From Campylobacter concisus ATCC 51562 (GTDB lineage Bacteria; Campylobacterota; Campylobacteria; Campylobacterales; Campylobacteraceae), in NCBI RefSeq assembly GCF_000466745.1, contig NZ_ANNI01000009.1:62001-126000 (forward strand): a stretch of 64,000 nucleotides of DNA, in the 5' to 3' direction. Under the pieces are notes generated by a model. The model did no database searches, was not told the DNA's origin, and saw nothing but the letters and a program-made list of their open reading frames with translations. Of this stretch, positions 8,703-17,236 are shown one piece after another (positions within the stretch are counted from its first letter, which is position 1; each line of letters opens with the position of its first letter). Made by a program: the position numbers and the translations under genes.

Positions 8703-10030
8703 CTATCTCCCATACAACCTGAAATTTTATCAACACTAAAAGGATCATCGACTTTCCAAATACTTGAATACTTCTTAATGCTATTTTTTAATGCATCTAC
8801 TAAATAATCCACGTCCTTTAGCGTATGCGTATAGTGGAGGCCAGCCCTTACCCAGCCTGGCTTATGAGTAAAAAGTGCATCTTCTTTTAAATGAAGCAGA
8901 TCATGTCCATATGGCCCAGCGCAAGAACATCCTGCACGCGTTTGAATGCCATATTCTTTGCTTAAAACTTTGGCTAATTCATAAGGCGAAACACCAGTCA
9001 CATTAAAAGAAAATATCGGCAAACGCTTTATGTTATTTGGATGATAGCAGGTAAGCTCAGGAATTTCTGCTAGTCTTTTTTCCAAATACTCTCCAAGCTC
9101 GCTCTCGTTTTCATATATTGCCTCAAATCCTATCTCATTTCTTAGCCTATAAGCCAAATTTGCCCTTATAAGCCCTAAAATAGGCGGAGTGCCGGCCTCC
9201 TCTAGCTGCTCACTATCTTTTACAAATATAGCGTAGTTTTTGCTGACATAACTTACTGTTCCACCACCAGCAAATGTCGGCTCATCTGAGTTTGCAAGTA
9301 TCTTTTTTATAGCAAGAAGCCCACAACTTCCAACTCCACCGAGCAATTTATGAGGAGATAAAAAAAGAACATCAAAATAGTCACAATCAATATTTCCATA
9401 AGCGCTAAAACTTGCAGCATCAAATGCCACAATGCCACCATAAGATTTTATAAGAGTATAAATTTTGCGGTAGTCGCTCAAAACCCCAGTCACATTTGAA
9501 GCCACACTAAAAGTTGCGATGATCTCACGACCGACATTTATCCTTAAAATTTGCTCCAAATGATTAAAGTCGATCCCTCCATTTTTATCAAGCCTGATAC
9601 GCTCAACCTCACAAAGTGCTTGCCTAAAGCTTATCTCATTTGAATGATGCTCATAAGGTCCAAGTACTACGAGCGGAGAATTTTCATCTGGCTTTAGGGC
9701 ATATCTTTTTTTGAGCGCTGGCGATGCATAGATTCCTAAAATTTCTTGAAATTTCTTTATCGCACCGGTAGATCCATTGCCACAAGCAAAAAGATAAAAA
9801 CTATCATCAAGTCCTAGCAAGCTTTTTAATTCACGTCTTGAATCTTCATAAGTTTGAGCGGTTTTATAGGCGTTTGATGAGCTGATAGAGTGCGTATTTG
9901 CGTATGTTTGGAGTATTTTTACCATCTCATCTTCGATAGGTTTATAAGCTAGTCCTGAAGCTGTAAAGTCAAAATAATAAATGCCATTTTTTAAAATTAT
10001 ATTTTCTCTAATATGCTCTAAATTTACCAA
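8699..10030 (-). CDS. Class V aminotransferase/cysteine desulfurase-like PLP enzyme (copy 2)
   Basis: Paralogue of the enzyme at 6010-7287; by eye well over half the residues are identical over the whole length. It has the same signposts: YFDFTASGLAYKP, HHSNEISFRQ, PLP lysine in LFLSPHKLLGGVGSCG, and TRAGCSCAGPYGHD. The 443-residue protein has a short C-terminal tail with an extra cysteine (SGCMGDR) absent from copy 1. It starts at TTG 10030 with AAGGG 7 nt upstream and overlaps thiD by 4 nt, so it leads the thiD-thiE-copy 1 run. The function is not established; a desulfurase or related C-S lyase role is inferred from the cysteine loop. Confidence 0.8.
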   Translation of the reverse strand: MVNLEHIRENIILKNGIYYFDFTASGLAYKPIEDEMVKILQTYANTHSISSSNAYKTAQTYEDSRRELKSLLGLDDSFYLFACGNGSTGAIKKFQEILGIYASPALKKRYALKPDENSPLVVLGPYEHHSNEISFRQALCEVERIRLDKNGGIDFNHLEQILRINVGREIIATFSVASNVTGVLSDYRKIYTLIKSYGGIVAFDAASFSAYGNIDCDYFDVLFLSPHKLLGGVGSCGLLAIKKILANSDEPTFAGGGTVSYVSKNYAIFVKDSEQLEEAGTPPILGLIRANLAYRLRNEIGFEAIYENESELGEYLEKRLAEIPELTCYHPNNIKRLPIFSFNVTGVSPYELAKVLSKEYGIQTRAGCSCAGPYGHDLLHLKEDALFTHKPGWVRAGLHYTHTLKDVDYLVDALKNSIKKYSSIWKVDDPFSVDKISGCMGDR

Positions 10031-10140
10031 TTCACAACCCTTGTTTTTTGCGTAGCATTATAGAATACTTTAGCTAAAATATACTACAATGCCCAAATAA
10101 AGGAGCCGATATAAAAGCTTTAAAATCAACATTTGAGCGA

Positions 10141-10977
10141 ATGAAACACCTTGATATAAATGAACTTATTAAATTTCATCTCGTCTTTGATGAGTTTGAT
10201 TTAAAGCACTCATATTATGATGTTTTTGAAGCAATCGAGGCTGAAATTTTAAACAATTTCTTAGCCTTAATGCCAAAATTTTACTTCGAGTCCGATACAA
10301 ACGATGCTATAAAATCTGCCCTCATAAAACTCGCACGAAGCGATAGAAAAAAATTTAGCGTAAATAAAATTTTACCTCAAAGCCTAGCTAGCAAAGTCTA
10401 CGCAAAGCTTTTTGAAAAGAATTTTTTACTGCTTGAAAAAAGTAGAGAAGTACTTCCAAAAAGATCAAAAAACCAAATGCTAAAAAAAGAAGAAAGGGGC
10501 TATAAAGTTGAGGATAAAATACATTTTAATAGCCATTTTTCAAGGTTTTGGTTTAGATTTATAGAGCCAAATTTAAGCTTGCTAAAAGCTGGTAAAAATG
10601 ATGAAATTTTAGCCATTATAAAAAAGGAATTTGACGAATATGCAAGCCTTGGATTTGAAATTTTATGCGGTGAACTCATGGCAAAAAAATTTCTGATTAA
10701 TGGCATATTTTTAAGTAGCTTTTGGAGCAGGAATATAGAGCTTGATATGCTATTAAATATAGGCGGCAAGATCATAGTCGGCGAGGCAAAATACAAAGAG
10801 AGAAAGGTTTGTAAAAACGTGCTAAATTTACTATTAAAAAAATGCGAAAAACTAAATATTAAGCCAGATATTATTGCTCTTTTTTCAAAGAGTGGATTTA
10901 GTAGCGAGCTAAGAAATTTAAAGGATGAAAGGCTAAAGCTTTATGAAATTAGCGATTTTGAGGAACTTTTAAAATGA
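10141..10977 (+). CDS. DUF234-like protein (PD-(D/E)XK nuclease-type fold), no ATPase domain
   Basis: The 278-residue protein resembles the C-terminal part of archaeal-type ATPases (DUF234): a helical N-terminal half, the signature SRFWFRFIEPN near residue 137, and a nuclease-like core with ELDMLLNIGG and GEAKY near 200-220, matching the D...ExK pattern of the PD-(D/E)XK fold. The P-loop ATPase domain these proteins usually carry is absent. The start is uncertain: the only good SD (AGGAG at 10101-10105) is 36 nt before ATG 10141, while an in-frame AUA at 10111 has ideal spacing. It overlaps flgS by 4 nt. Whether it cleaves DNA is unknown. Confidence 0.65.
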   Translation: MKHLDINELIKFHLVFDEFDLKHSYYDVFEAIEAEILNNFLALMPKFYFESDTNDAIKSALIKLARSDRKKFSVNKILPQSLASKVYAKLFEKNFLLLEKSREVLPKRSKNQMLKKEERGYKVEDKIHFNSHFSRFWFRFIEPNLSLLKAGKNDEILAIIKKEFDEYASLGFEILCGELMAKKFLINGIFLSSFWSRNIELDMLLNIGGKIIVGEAKYKERKVCKNVLNLLLKKCEKLNIKPDIIALFSKSGFSSELRNLKDERLKLYEISDFEELLK

Positions 10978-11957
10978 ACGAACACGATATCCAAGCTGGC
11001 TTAAAAAGCCTGATAGAGCAGACTTATCTGATAGAAAATGAATATAAAAATTTAACATCATCTTATGCAAACTTGCAAAATTTCATTAAAGATATTGTAG
11101 AAATTTTGCCAAATGCTATCTGGGTATTAGATGAAAATGATGAGATTTTTTTACAAAACTCGGAAGCAGTAAGACTTGGTAAAATTTTTAAAGAGATACC
11201 AAAAAAAGAGGGCGAGATAAATGTAGATGGGCAAATTTATCTTTTTAAAACAAGCTCTAAAGACAATAAACTAATAATCTCTGCAACAAACATAACAGTA
11301 GAAAAACGCACCGAGCGTCTTGCCTCTATGGGTCAAGTAGCAGCTCACCTAGCCCACGAGATCAGAAATCCAGTAGGCTCTATCTCGCTTTTAGCTTCAA
11401 CTCTACTTAAAAGAGCTGATGAACGCACAAAGCCTATCGTAAATCAAATACAAAAAGCTACATGGCGAGTCGAACGCATAATCAAAGCCACTCTACTTTT
11501 TACAAAGGGACTTAACATAAATGCACAAATTTTTGACTTTTCGCAGCTTAAAAAAGAGTGCGAAGAGGCTATAAATTTTTACGACTATTCAAAGGATATT
11601 AAATTTAGCCTAGAATTTCCAGATGGCAAATATATGGGCGACCTTGATCTACTAGCCATCGTCTTTCAAAATATTTTATTTAACGCTATTGATGCCATCG
11701 AAGAGAGCGATGATGATGAAGGAGAGATTATTTTAAGCTATGAAAAAACACCAAGTGAGCATAAATTTATCGTTTATGATAGTGGCGAGCCTATCAAAGA
11801 TAAAGCCATAGTCTTTGAGCCATTTAAAAGTAGCAAGCTAAAAGGAAACGGCCTTGGACTACATCTTTGCTTACAGATCATAGAGGCTCACAAAGGCAGT
11901 ATCGAGATCACACTAAATCCAAAAACATTTTGCATAAATTTACCAATAAAGGAGTAA
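10974..11957 (+). CDS. flgS: Cytoplasmic sensor histidine kinase FlgS
   Basis: Sensor kinase of the FlgSR pair, which in Campylobacter reads assembly of the flagellar export apparatus and phosphorylates FlgR to activate sigma-54 flagellar genes. The 327 residues contain no membrane segment. A PAS-like region (VEILPNAIWVLDENDEIFLQN) spans roughly residues 35-105. The H-box AHLAHEIRNPVGSIS is near 125, the N-box FQNILFNAIDAIEES near 230, the G1 box VYDSGEP near 268 and the G2 box GNGLGLHLCLQIIEAHKG near 295. It overlaps the DUF234-like gene by 4 nt and is followed at 2 nt by the isochorismatase-fold gene. FlgR is not in this window. Confidence 0.88.
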   Translation: MNEHDIQAGLKSLIEQTYLIENEYKNLTSSYANLQNFIKDIVEILPNAIWVLDENDEIFLQNSEAVRLGKIFKEIPKKEGEINVDGQIYLFKTSSKDNKLIISATNITVEKRTERLASMGQVAAHLAHEIRNPVGSISLLASTLLKRADERTKPIVNQIQKATWRVERIIKATLLFTKGLNINAQIFDFSQLKKECEEAINFYDYSKDIKFSLEFPDGKYMGDLDLLAIVFQNILFNAIDAIEESDDDEGEIILSYEKTPSEHKFIVYDSGEPIKDKAIVFEPFKSSKLKGNGLGLHLCLQIIEAHKGSIEITLNPKTFCINLPIKE

Positions 11958-11959
11958 GA

Positions 11960-12622
11960 ATGAACATACAAAACGAACTTGAGGCTTTTAAAAAATCTCT
12001 TCAAACGCTTGATTTGAGAGAAATTTCAAACAATGGAGCAAAAAACGTTGCATTTATCTGTATTGATATGATAGAAGCATTTGCTGGCAGTGGCGCGCTC
12101 GCTAGTCAAAGAGTAGCCGCCTTATCAAAAGGGATCGCGACACTTTTTGATAGAGCGTGGAGAGATTTTGGCTTTAGAAATTTTATCCTTATAGAAGATA
12201 GGCACACCAGTGATTCAAAAGAATTTGAAAACTTTTTGCCACATGCTATACTTGATACAAATGAGATAAAAACCGTAAAAGAGATAGAAAATCTAAGCTT
12301 TTTTAAAGAGTTCAAGACATTTTATAAAAACTCTTTAAGCATTGCGTTTAATAAAGAATTTGAGAAATTTTTAGAGCAAAACCCACAAATTGACACTTTT
12401 GTTATTACCGGAGATTGCACTGATATGTGCGTTTATCAGTGTGTTAGTTATCTTAAACTACGAGCCAATGAATACAATAAAAAAGCAAGAGTTATCGTGC
12501 CGTTTGATCTTACACAAACATATGACATACCAGGACACAATGGCGATTTTTACCACGAGATGTTTTCTCTTCATATGAAGCTAGCACTTGGCGCTGATGT
12601 GGTAAAGAGTATTAAATTTTAA
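11960..12622 (+). CDS. Isochorismatase-fold cysteine hydrolase (nicotinamidase-like)
   Basis: The 220-residue product has the cysteine-hydrolase layout: nucleophile-activating Asp in VAFICIDMIEAFAG near residue 30 and catalytic Cys in VITGDCTDMCVYQC near 150. Nicotinamidases (NAD salvage), ureidoacrylate hydrolases and isochorismatases share this fold, so the substrate is uncertain. ATG 11960 follows a perfect AAAGGAG by 5 nt and comes 2 nt after the flgS stop; the longer frame from 11867 would lie inside flgS and is rejected. Its stop shares the palindrome TTAA with the stop of the convergent gene at 12619. Confidence 0.82.
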   Translation: MNIQNELEAFKKSLQTLDLREISNNGAKNVAFICIDMIEAFAGSGALASQRVAALSKGIATLFDRAWRDFGFRNFILIEDRHTSDSKEFENFLPHAILDTNEIKTVKEIENLSFFKEFKTFYKNSLSIAFNKEFEKFLEQNPQIDTFVITGDCTDMCVYQCVSYLKLRANEYNKKARVIVPFDLTQTYDIPGHNGDFYHEMFSLHMKLALGADVVKSIKF

Positions 12623-13293
12623 AGCTTACTTGAAATATTTATGAGCCTATTTAGCTCGTCAAATTTAAAGCTAAGCTCGTATTTATTCGCTACGATTTCA
12701 TTAGGACTTTCGCTAAATTTCATATCACAGCTTAGCAAAAGTCCTTTTATAAAGATTTTGTGATCTAGCTCGTAACTGCTTATACACTCATTTACTACGC
12801 TCAAAATCTCATTTGCTAGCACTGGCTCTTCAAAGACCACATCCGCTCTAAAAGCCACATACGCCGCTCCTCCCTCGTACTCTATCCTATAATAATTTTG
12901 CTCATCAAAAGCGGTGCAAAGAACCATACTAATCGTATAACCATTAAAATTTTCATCCAGCTCAAATCGTGGCGTGCTAAATGCGCTAAGTCCAAATTTC
13001 TCGCCAAACGCACGTGCTTTATTTGCAAGCTCAAGTAGCCGCTCATCAAAGCCATTTATATTTTCATAACCCCAAAGCCACGTATTTGACGAGAAGCTTT
13101 CAGAGCCAATAAACTGCATGTCAAACTCACGCCCATCAAAGTAAATTTTACCACTATCAAAATCAACCTGCCAATTGCTACCTTCAACAAGTAGCTTAAA
13201 TGCACGTTTTTGAAGTAATGTCGCTTTGCCAACACATGCGCTAAAAAGCTCGCTCCAGTTACTTTTATCTACGCCAAGCTTATCTAAAAACAT
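12619..13293 (-). CDS. DUF6882-like protein of unknown function
   Basis: The 224-residue protein has no signal peptide or membrane segment. It has WQVDFDSGKIYFDG near residue 42, QFIGSESFSSNTWLWGYENING near 60-80, and RIEYEGGAAYVAF. The run FIGSES...TWLWGYEN is the recognisable core of the DUF6882 family, whose role is unknown. It lies 15 nt after the dnaE start-side neighbour boundary, downstream of nothing on its own strand, and ends on the isochorismatase-fold gene with overlapping stop codons. It is upstream of no obvious partner, so context says little. Confidence 0.65.
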   Translation of the reverse strand: MFLDKLGVDKSNWSELFSACVGKATLLQKRAFKLLVEGSNWQVDFDSGKIYFDGREFDMQFIGSESFSSNTWLWGYENINGFDERLLELANKARAFGEKFGLSAFSTPRFELDENFNGYTISMVLCTAFDEQNYYRIEYEGGAAYVAFRADVVFEEPVLANEILSVVNECISSYELDHKIFIKGLLLSCDMKFSESPNEIVANKYELSFKFDELNRLINISSKL

Positions 13294-13308
13294 CGCTTCA
13301 CCGAGGTC

Positions 13309-16300
13309 TTAGCAAGCTATTGCTTGAAGTGCTTTTTCTTTAAAGCTGTCATTTACAACAAATTTTGTCTTATAGACAAAAATTTGAGCCGTATTTTCAT
13401 TTTTTATCTTAATAACAAGACGCTTATCATTGTTTGTACCACTTTTTATATGTTCGTTATAGCCAAGATTATAAAGGTTAGTGATCTTATCTTTGCTAAG
13501 CTCACTAAGGCATAAAAGTACCTCTAGCTCGGCATATTCTCTTGCTTTTTGAGGCGCGCTCGCCTCTTCATTTTTACTAAATTTATAGTTTTGTTTTAGC
13601 TTTCTTGTCTTAAAATCAAGATTTTGTGCATCTTCTAGGCTATAAACCTCGTTTAAATTTGTCCTTACAAATTGATCATCTTTTGTGATATTTATCCTAA
13701 AAGCATAAGGCAGGTCGCGTTTTGCTTCATCTTTTACTATATCTTCGATGTTGCCAAGCTCTCTTTCAAAGACTGCGATCTCGATATTTCCATGAAAATC
13801 AAGCACATTTATAGTGCCCATTTTCTTGCCACTTTTGGTTATCCTTGTGCTAAAGTCTTCGATCTTGCCAACGACTAAAATTTCTGCACTTTGCGGCAAG
13901 CTCTCAAATTCTGAACTTAGAGTGTATTTTATCTTGTTGATCTCGTCTTTATAATCATCAAGCGGGTGGCCTGAGAGGTAGATACCAACGCTCTCTTGCT
14001 CAAATTTTAAAATTTGTTTGATGTCAAATTCGTCATTTATAGTGACAAAATTTATCTTCACATCGTTCATGCTCTCATCTTCGCCAAACAAGCTCTCAAC
14101 TGCATTTTTACGGATCTGAGCAGCACTTTTGCAAGCTTCTATGATATTTTCTACATTTTGCATAAGCATCTTGCGACTAAAGCCAAACTCATCAAAACAT
14201 CCAGCTTTTATAAGGCTTTCAAAAACCTTTTTATTTACTTTAAATGGATCGATCCTTGAGACAAAGTCGTCCATACTTTTAAATTCGCCATTTGCTTCAC
14301 GCTCAGTGATAATGTTTTCAATAGCCGCTCCACCAACACCTTTAATCGCACCAAGCCCAAAGATAATGCCGTCATGATCGCCATTTTTAACGACGCTAAA
14401 TTCTTTAGTTGATTTGTTGATAGATGGCGGTAAAGTATCTATATTTATGCGTTTTATCTCATCGATATAGCGAACGATCTTATCGACGTTGCTCTCTTCA
14501 CTTGTAAGAAGTGCTGCCATAAATTCAGCCGGATAATAGGCCTTAAGATAAGCCGTCTGAAATGTGACGTAGGCGTAAGCTGCGGAGTGAGATTTATTAA
14601 AGCCATATCCTGCAAATTTTACAATTAGCTCGAAAAGATCATCTGCTTTTTGTCCATTTAGCCCTTTTGCCTCAGCACCTTTTACAAACTCACCCTTTAG
14701 CCTGTCCATCTCTTCTTTGATCTTTTTACCCATCGCACGGCGCACAAGATCCGCTCCACCAAGGCTAAAGCCACCTATGGCTTGAACGATTTGCATAACT
14801 TGCTCTTGATAGACGATGACACCGTATGTTGGCGCAAGGATTGGCTCAAGCTCTTTAAATGAGTAGGTTATCTCGGCCTCGCCATGTTTTCTTTTGACAA
14901 AGTCATCAAGCATACCACTCTCCATCGGTCCTGGACGGTAGAGCGCTAGCATCGCGACGATATCCTCGAAGCAGTCTGGACGCAAACTAGTTCCTAGCTT
15001 TCTCATGCCCTCGCCCTCGATTTGGAAAATTCCTATCGCTTGTCCGCTTTGTATCATTTTATAAACATTAGAATCGTTTTTATCGATCTGCTCCCAAATG
15101 ATATCCTTGCCAGTTCGTTGTTTTACCAGCTTTATGGCATTATCGATAACCGTTAGTGTTTTTAGTCCAAGAAAGTCGAATTTAATTAAATCCACATCCT
15201 CAAGATACTTAAGGCTATACTGCGTAACATATCGATCTTCTGGGCTGTTTGGCTGACGAAATAGCGGAGTTTTATTCCACAGCTCCTCATTTGAGATAAC
15301 GACACCTGCTGCATGCTGACCGGCGTTTCTGTTTAGCCCCTCAAGATCAAGGGCAAATTTCCAAATTTTAGCTGCCTTTGGATTTTGGTTTATTAGCTCA
15401 GCTATCTTTGGCTCTTTTTCATAAGCATCTTTTAGCGTAATACCAAGTTCATCAGGTATTAGCTTTGCCATCGCATCGGCTTCGGCGTAAGGCATATCAC
15501 AAACCCTAGCAACATCTCTTATAACACCTTTTGCAAGCAATTTACCAAATGTAATAACGCCAGCAACGTTAAATTTTCCATATTTTTGTGTAACATAGTC
15601 GATAATCTCGCCACGCCTACTTTGACAAAAATCCACGTCGATATCTGGCATACTAACACGCTCTGGGTTTAGAAATCTCTCAAAAAGTAGGTTGTATGGG
15701 ATTGGATCAAGGTCAGTGATCTTTAGCGAGTAAGCGACCAAGCTACCAGCCGCAGAACCACGTCCTGGACCAACTGGCACACCTCTACTTTTGGCCTCAT
15801 TTATGAAATCCCAAACGATCATCATATAGCCTGGGAAATTCATTTTATTGATTATGCCAATCTCTATCTCAAGGCGCTTTTTGTATTCGTCATGTAAATT
15901 TTCAGGGACAAATTTTAGCCTCTCTTCAAGACCTTTTCTACATTCATACTCAAAAAAAACAGCATCGTTTTTAAAGCTATATCTATTTTCAGGCTCTGGA
16001 AGTGTTAAATTTCTCTCTTTAGCATACTCAAGTGTAAATTTAAAATTTGGCGGAGTTGGGTTGCCAAGCTTGATCTCAAGATTGCACTTATCCACGATCT
16101 CTTGGGTATTTTCTATCACTTCAGGGATATCTAAAAATAGCTCATTCATCTGCTCTTTGCTTTTTACAAAAAACTCATGGACGCTGTGGCGAAGTCGGTT
16201 TGGATCATCTAAAGTTTTGTTCATCGCGATACACATAAAAACCTCATGCGCGTCAGCTCGCTCTTTAAAAGTGTAGTGAGTATCGTTTGTGGCGATGACC

Positions 16301-16926
16301 TTTATGCCAGTCTCTTTGGCGATGCGTAAAATGTCATCATCAATGCGTTTTTGATCGCCGATGCCGTGACGCATGATCTCAAGATAAAAGTCATCTCCAA
16401 AAATTTCTTTATACTCAAGCGCGACCTCTTTTGCTCTCTCGTAGCCCTTTGCGCCAAATTTGACGTTACGATCGCTTAAATTTAGATGCCAGCTTACCTC
16501 GCCCTGCAAGCAAGCAGAGCTACAAACCAAGCCCTCGCTGTGCTCTTTTAAGATTTTCTTATTTATACGAGGATAGTAGTAAAAGCCCTCGATGTAGCTC
16601 ATGGAGCTAAGATACATTAAATTTTTATAGCCAGTCTCGTTTTTGGCGATTAGTATAAGGTGAAAGCGCTGCTTAGTACTCTTATCATCAAGCTGCTCGC
16701 CATTATGCACATAAGCTTCGATGCCAATTAGCGGTTTTATTCCCTCTTTTTTCATCGCCTTGTAAAAATCTATCGCTCCAAACATATTGCCGTGATCAGT
16801 AATCGCCGCTGCTGTGTCGCCTCTATCATGAAGCACGTGAGCTAGCTCTTTTATCTTGTTCGCTCCGTCAAGTAGGGAGTATTCGGTGTGTAAATGTAGG
16901 TGCGTAAAGCTAGAATTTTCACTCAT
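13309..16926 (-). CDS. dnaE: DNA polymerase III alpha subunit DnaE
   Basis: Replicative polymerase, 1205 residues, close to the usual length. The N-terminal PHP domain begins HLHLHTEYSLLDGA (about residues 9-22). The palm has GPGRGSAAGSLVAYSL near 393 and the catalytic aspartates in MPDIDVDFCQ near 430. LALYRPGPMESGM, VYQEQVMQI and GYGFNKSHSAAYAY mark the fingers. A helix-hairpin-helix region and an OB fold (EILVVGKIEDFSTRITKSGKKMG) lie toward the C-terminus. Base composition is like that of its neighbours. A 310-bp gene-free stretch lies before its start. Confidence 0.97.
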   Translation of the reverse strand: MSENSSFTHLHLHTEYSLLDGANKIKELAHVLHDRGDTAAAITDHGNMFGAIDFYKAMKKEGIKPLIGIEAYVHNGEQLDDKSTKQRFHLILIAKNETGYKNLMYLSSMSYIEGFYYYPRINKKILKEHSEGLVCSSACLQGEVSWHLNLSDRNVKFGAKGYERAKEVALEYKEIFGDDFYLEIMRHGIGDQKRIDDDILRIAKETGIKVIATNDTHYTFKERADAHEVFMCIAMNKTLDDPNRLRHSVHEFFVKSKEQMNELFLDIPEVIENTQEIVDKCNLEIKLGNPTPPNFKFTLEYAKERNLTLPEPENRYSFKNDAVFFEYECRKGLEERLKFVPENLHDEYKKRLEIEIGIINKMNFPGYMMIVWDFINEAKSRGVPVGPGRGSAAGSLVAYSLKITDLDPIPYNLLFERFLNPERVSMPDIDVDFCQSRRGEIIDYVTQKYGKFNVAGVITFGKLLAKGVIRDVARVCDMPYAEADAMAKLIPDELGITLKDAYEKEPKIAELINQNPKAAKIWKFALDLEGLNRNAGQHAAGVVISNEELWNKTPLFRQPNSPEDRYVTQYSLKYLEDVDLIKFDFLGLKTLTVIDNAIKLVKQRTGKDIIWEQIDKNDSNVYKMIQSGQAIGIFQIEGEGMRKLGTSLRPDCFEDIVAMLALYRPGPMESGMLDDFVKRKHGEAEITYSFKELEPILAPTYGVIVYQEQVMQIVQAIGGFSLGGADLVRRAMGKKIKEEMDRLKGEFVKGAEAKGLNGQKADDLFELIVKFAGYGFNKSHSAAYAYVTFQTAYLKAYYPAEFMAALLTSEESNVDKIVRYIDEIKRINIDTLPPSINKSTKEFSVVKNGDHDGIIFGLGAIKGVGGAAIENIITEREANGEFKSMDDFVSRIDPFKVNKKVFESLIKAGCFDEFGFSRKMLMQNVENIIEACKSAAQIRKNAVESLFGEDESMNDVKINFVTINDEFDIKQILKFEQESVGIYLSGHPLDDYKDEINKIKYTLSSEFESLPQSAEILVVGKIEDFSTRITKSGKKMGTINVLDFHGNIEIAVFERELGNIEDIVKDEAKRDLPYAFRINITKDDQFVRTNLNEVYSLEDAQNLDFKTRKLKQNYKFSKNEEASAPQKAREYAELEVLLCLSELSKDKITNLYNLGYNEHIKSGTNNDKRLVIKIKNENTAQIFVYKTKFVVNDSFKEKALQAIAC

Positions 16927-17236
16927 TTTTTATCCTTTTTTAATGAGTGGATTTTACAAAATTTTGGCTAATAAGGTGCTTGATGAAAACTTAATGGGAG
17001 CTTTAAAATTTAGATATTTTTCAGTCTGTGGCTAAGAACGAAGCGCGCTGCCATCTGACGCACTATGCTATCAAGGTCTTGTAAATTTTAAATTTTTATA
17101 AACGAGTAATTTCGGCTCTAAAATTTGAGCTAAGCGGTCAGTGAAGCCAAAATTTAGTAGTCAATTCTTGTGAGTGAATGGAATTTAAAATCTATAAAAT
17201 GAAAAAGAATTAGATCGCGGACTAAGCCGCAATCCA
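16927..17236. other. 310-bp gene-free interval
   Basis: I find no credible coding frame, tRNA-like cloverleaf or repeated unit here. It should hold the dnaE promoter and leader at its left end and the 3' end of the universal stress gene at its right end, where a short hairpin (17217-17230) lies. The central part (about 17030-17085) is less AT-rich than its flanks and could be a degraded gene or an unannotated small RNA, but nothing in it is diagnostic. Confidence 0.5.
17202..17230 (-). terminator. Possible weak terminator after the universal stress gene
   Basis: Read on the minus strand, a 4-bp GC stem (GCGG ... CCGC) with a 6-nt loop starts 7 nt after the stop codon. It is followed by a T-rich stretch containing TTCTTTTTC about 5 nt later. 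The stem is short and the U-tract displaced, so this is only a plausible terminator. Confidence 0.3.

Noticed and set aside
10031..10140. TPP riboswitch before the thiDE unit
   Set aside because: The leader is too short and lacks the CUGAGA and ACCUGA segments of a THI box.
11867..11960. Upstream extension of the isochorismatase-fold gene to 11867
   Set aside because: It lies inside flgS in another frame, and a perfect AAAGGAG with ATG at 11960 gives a better start.
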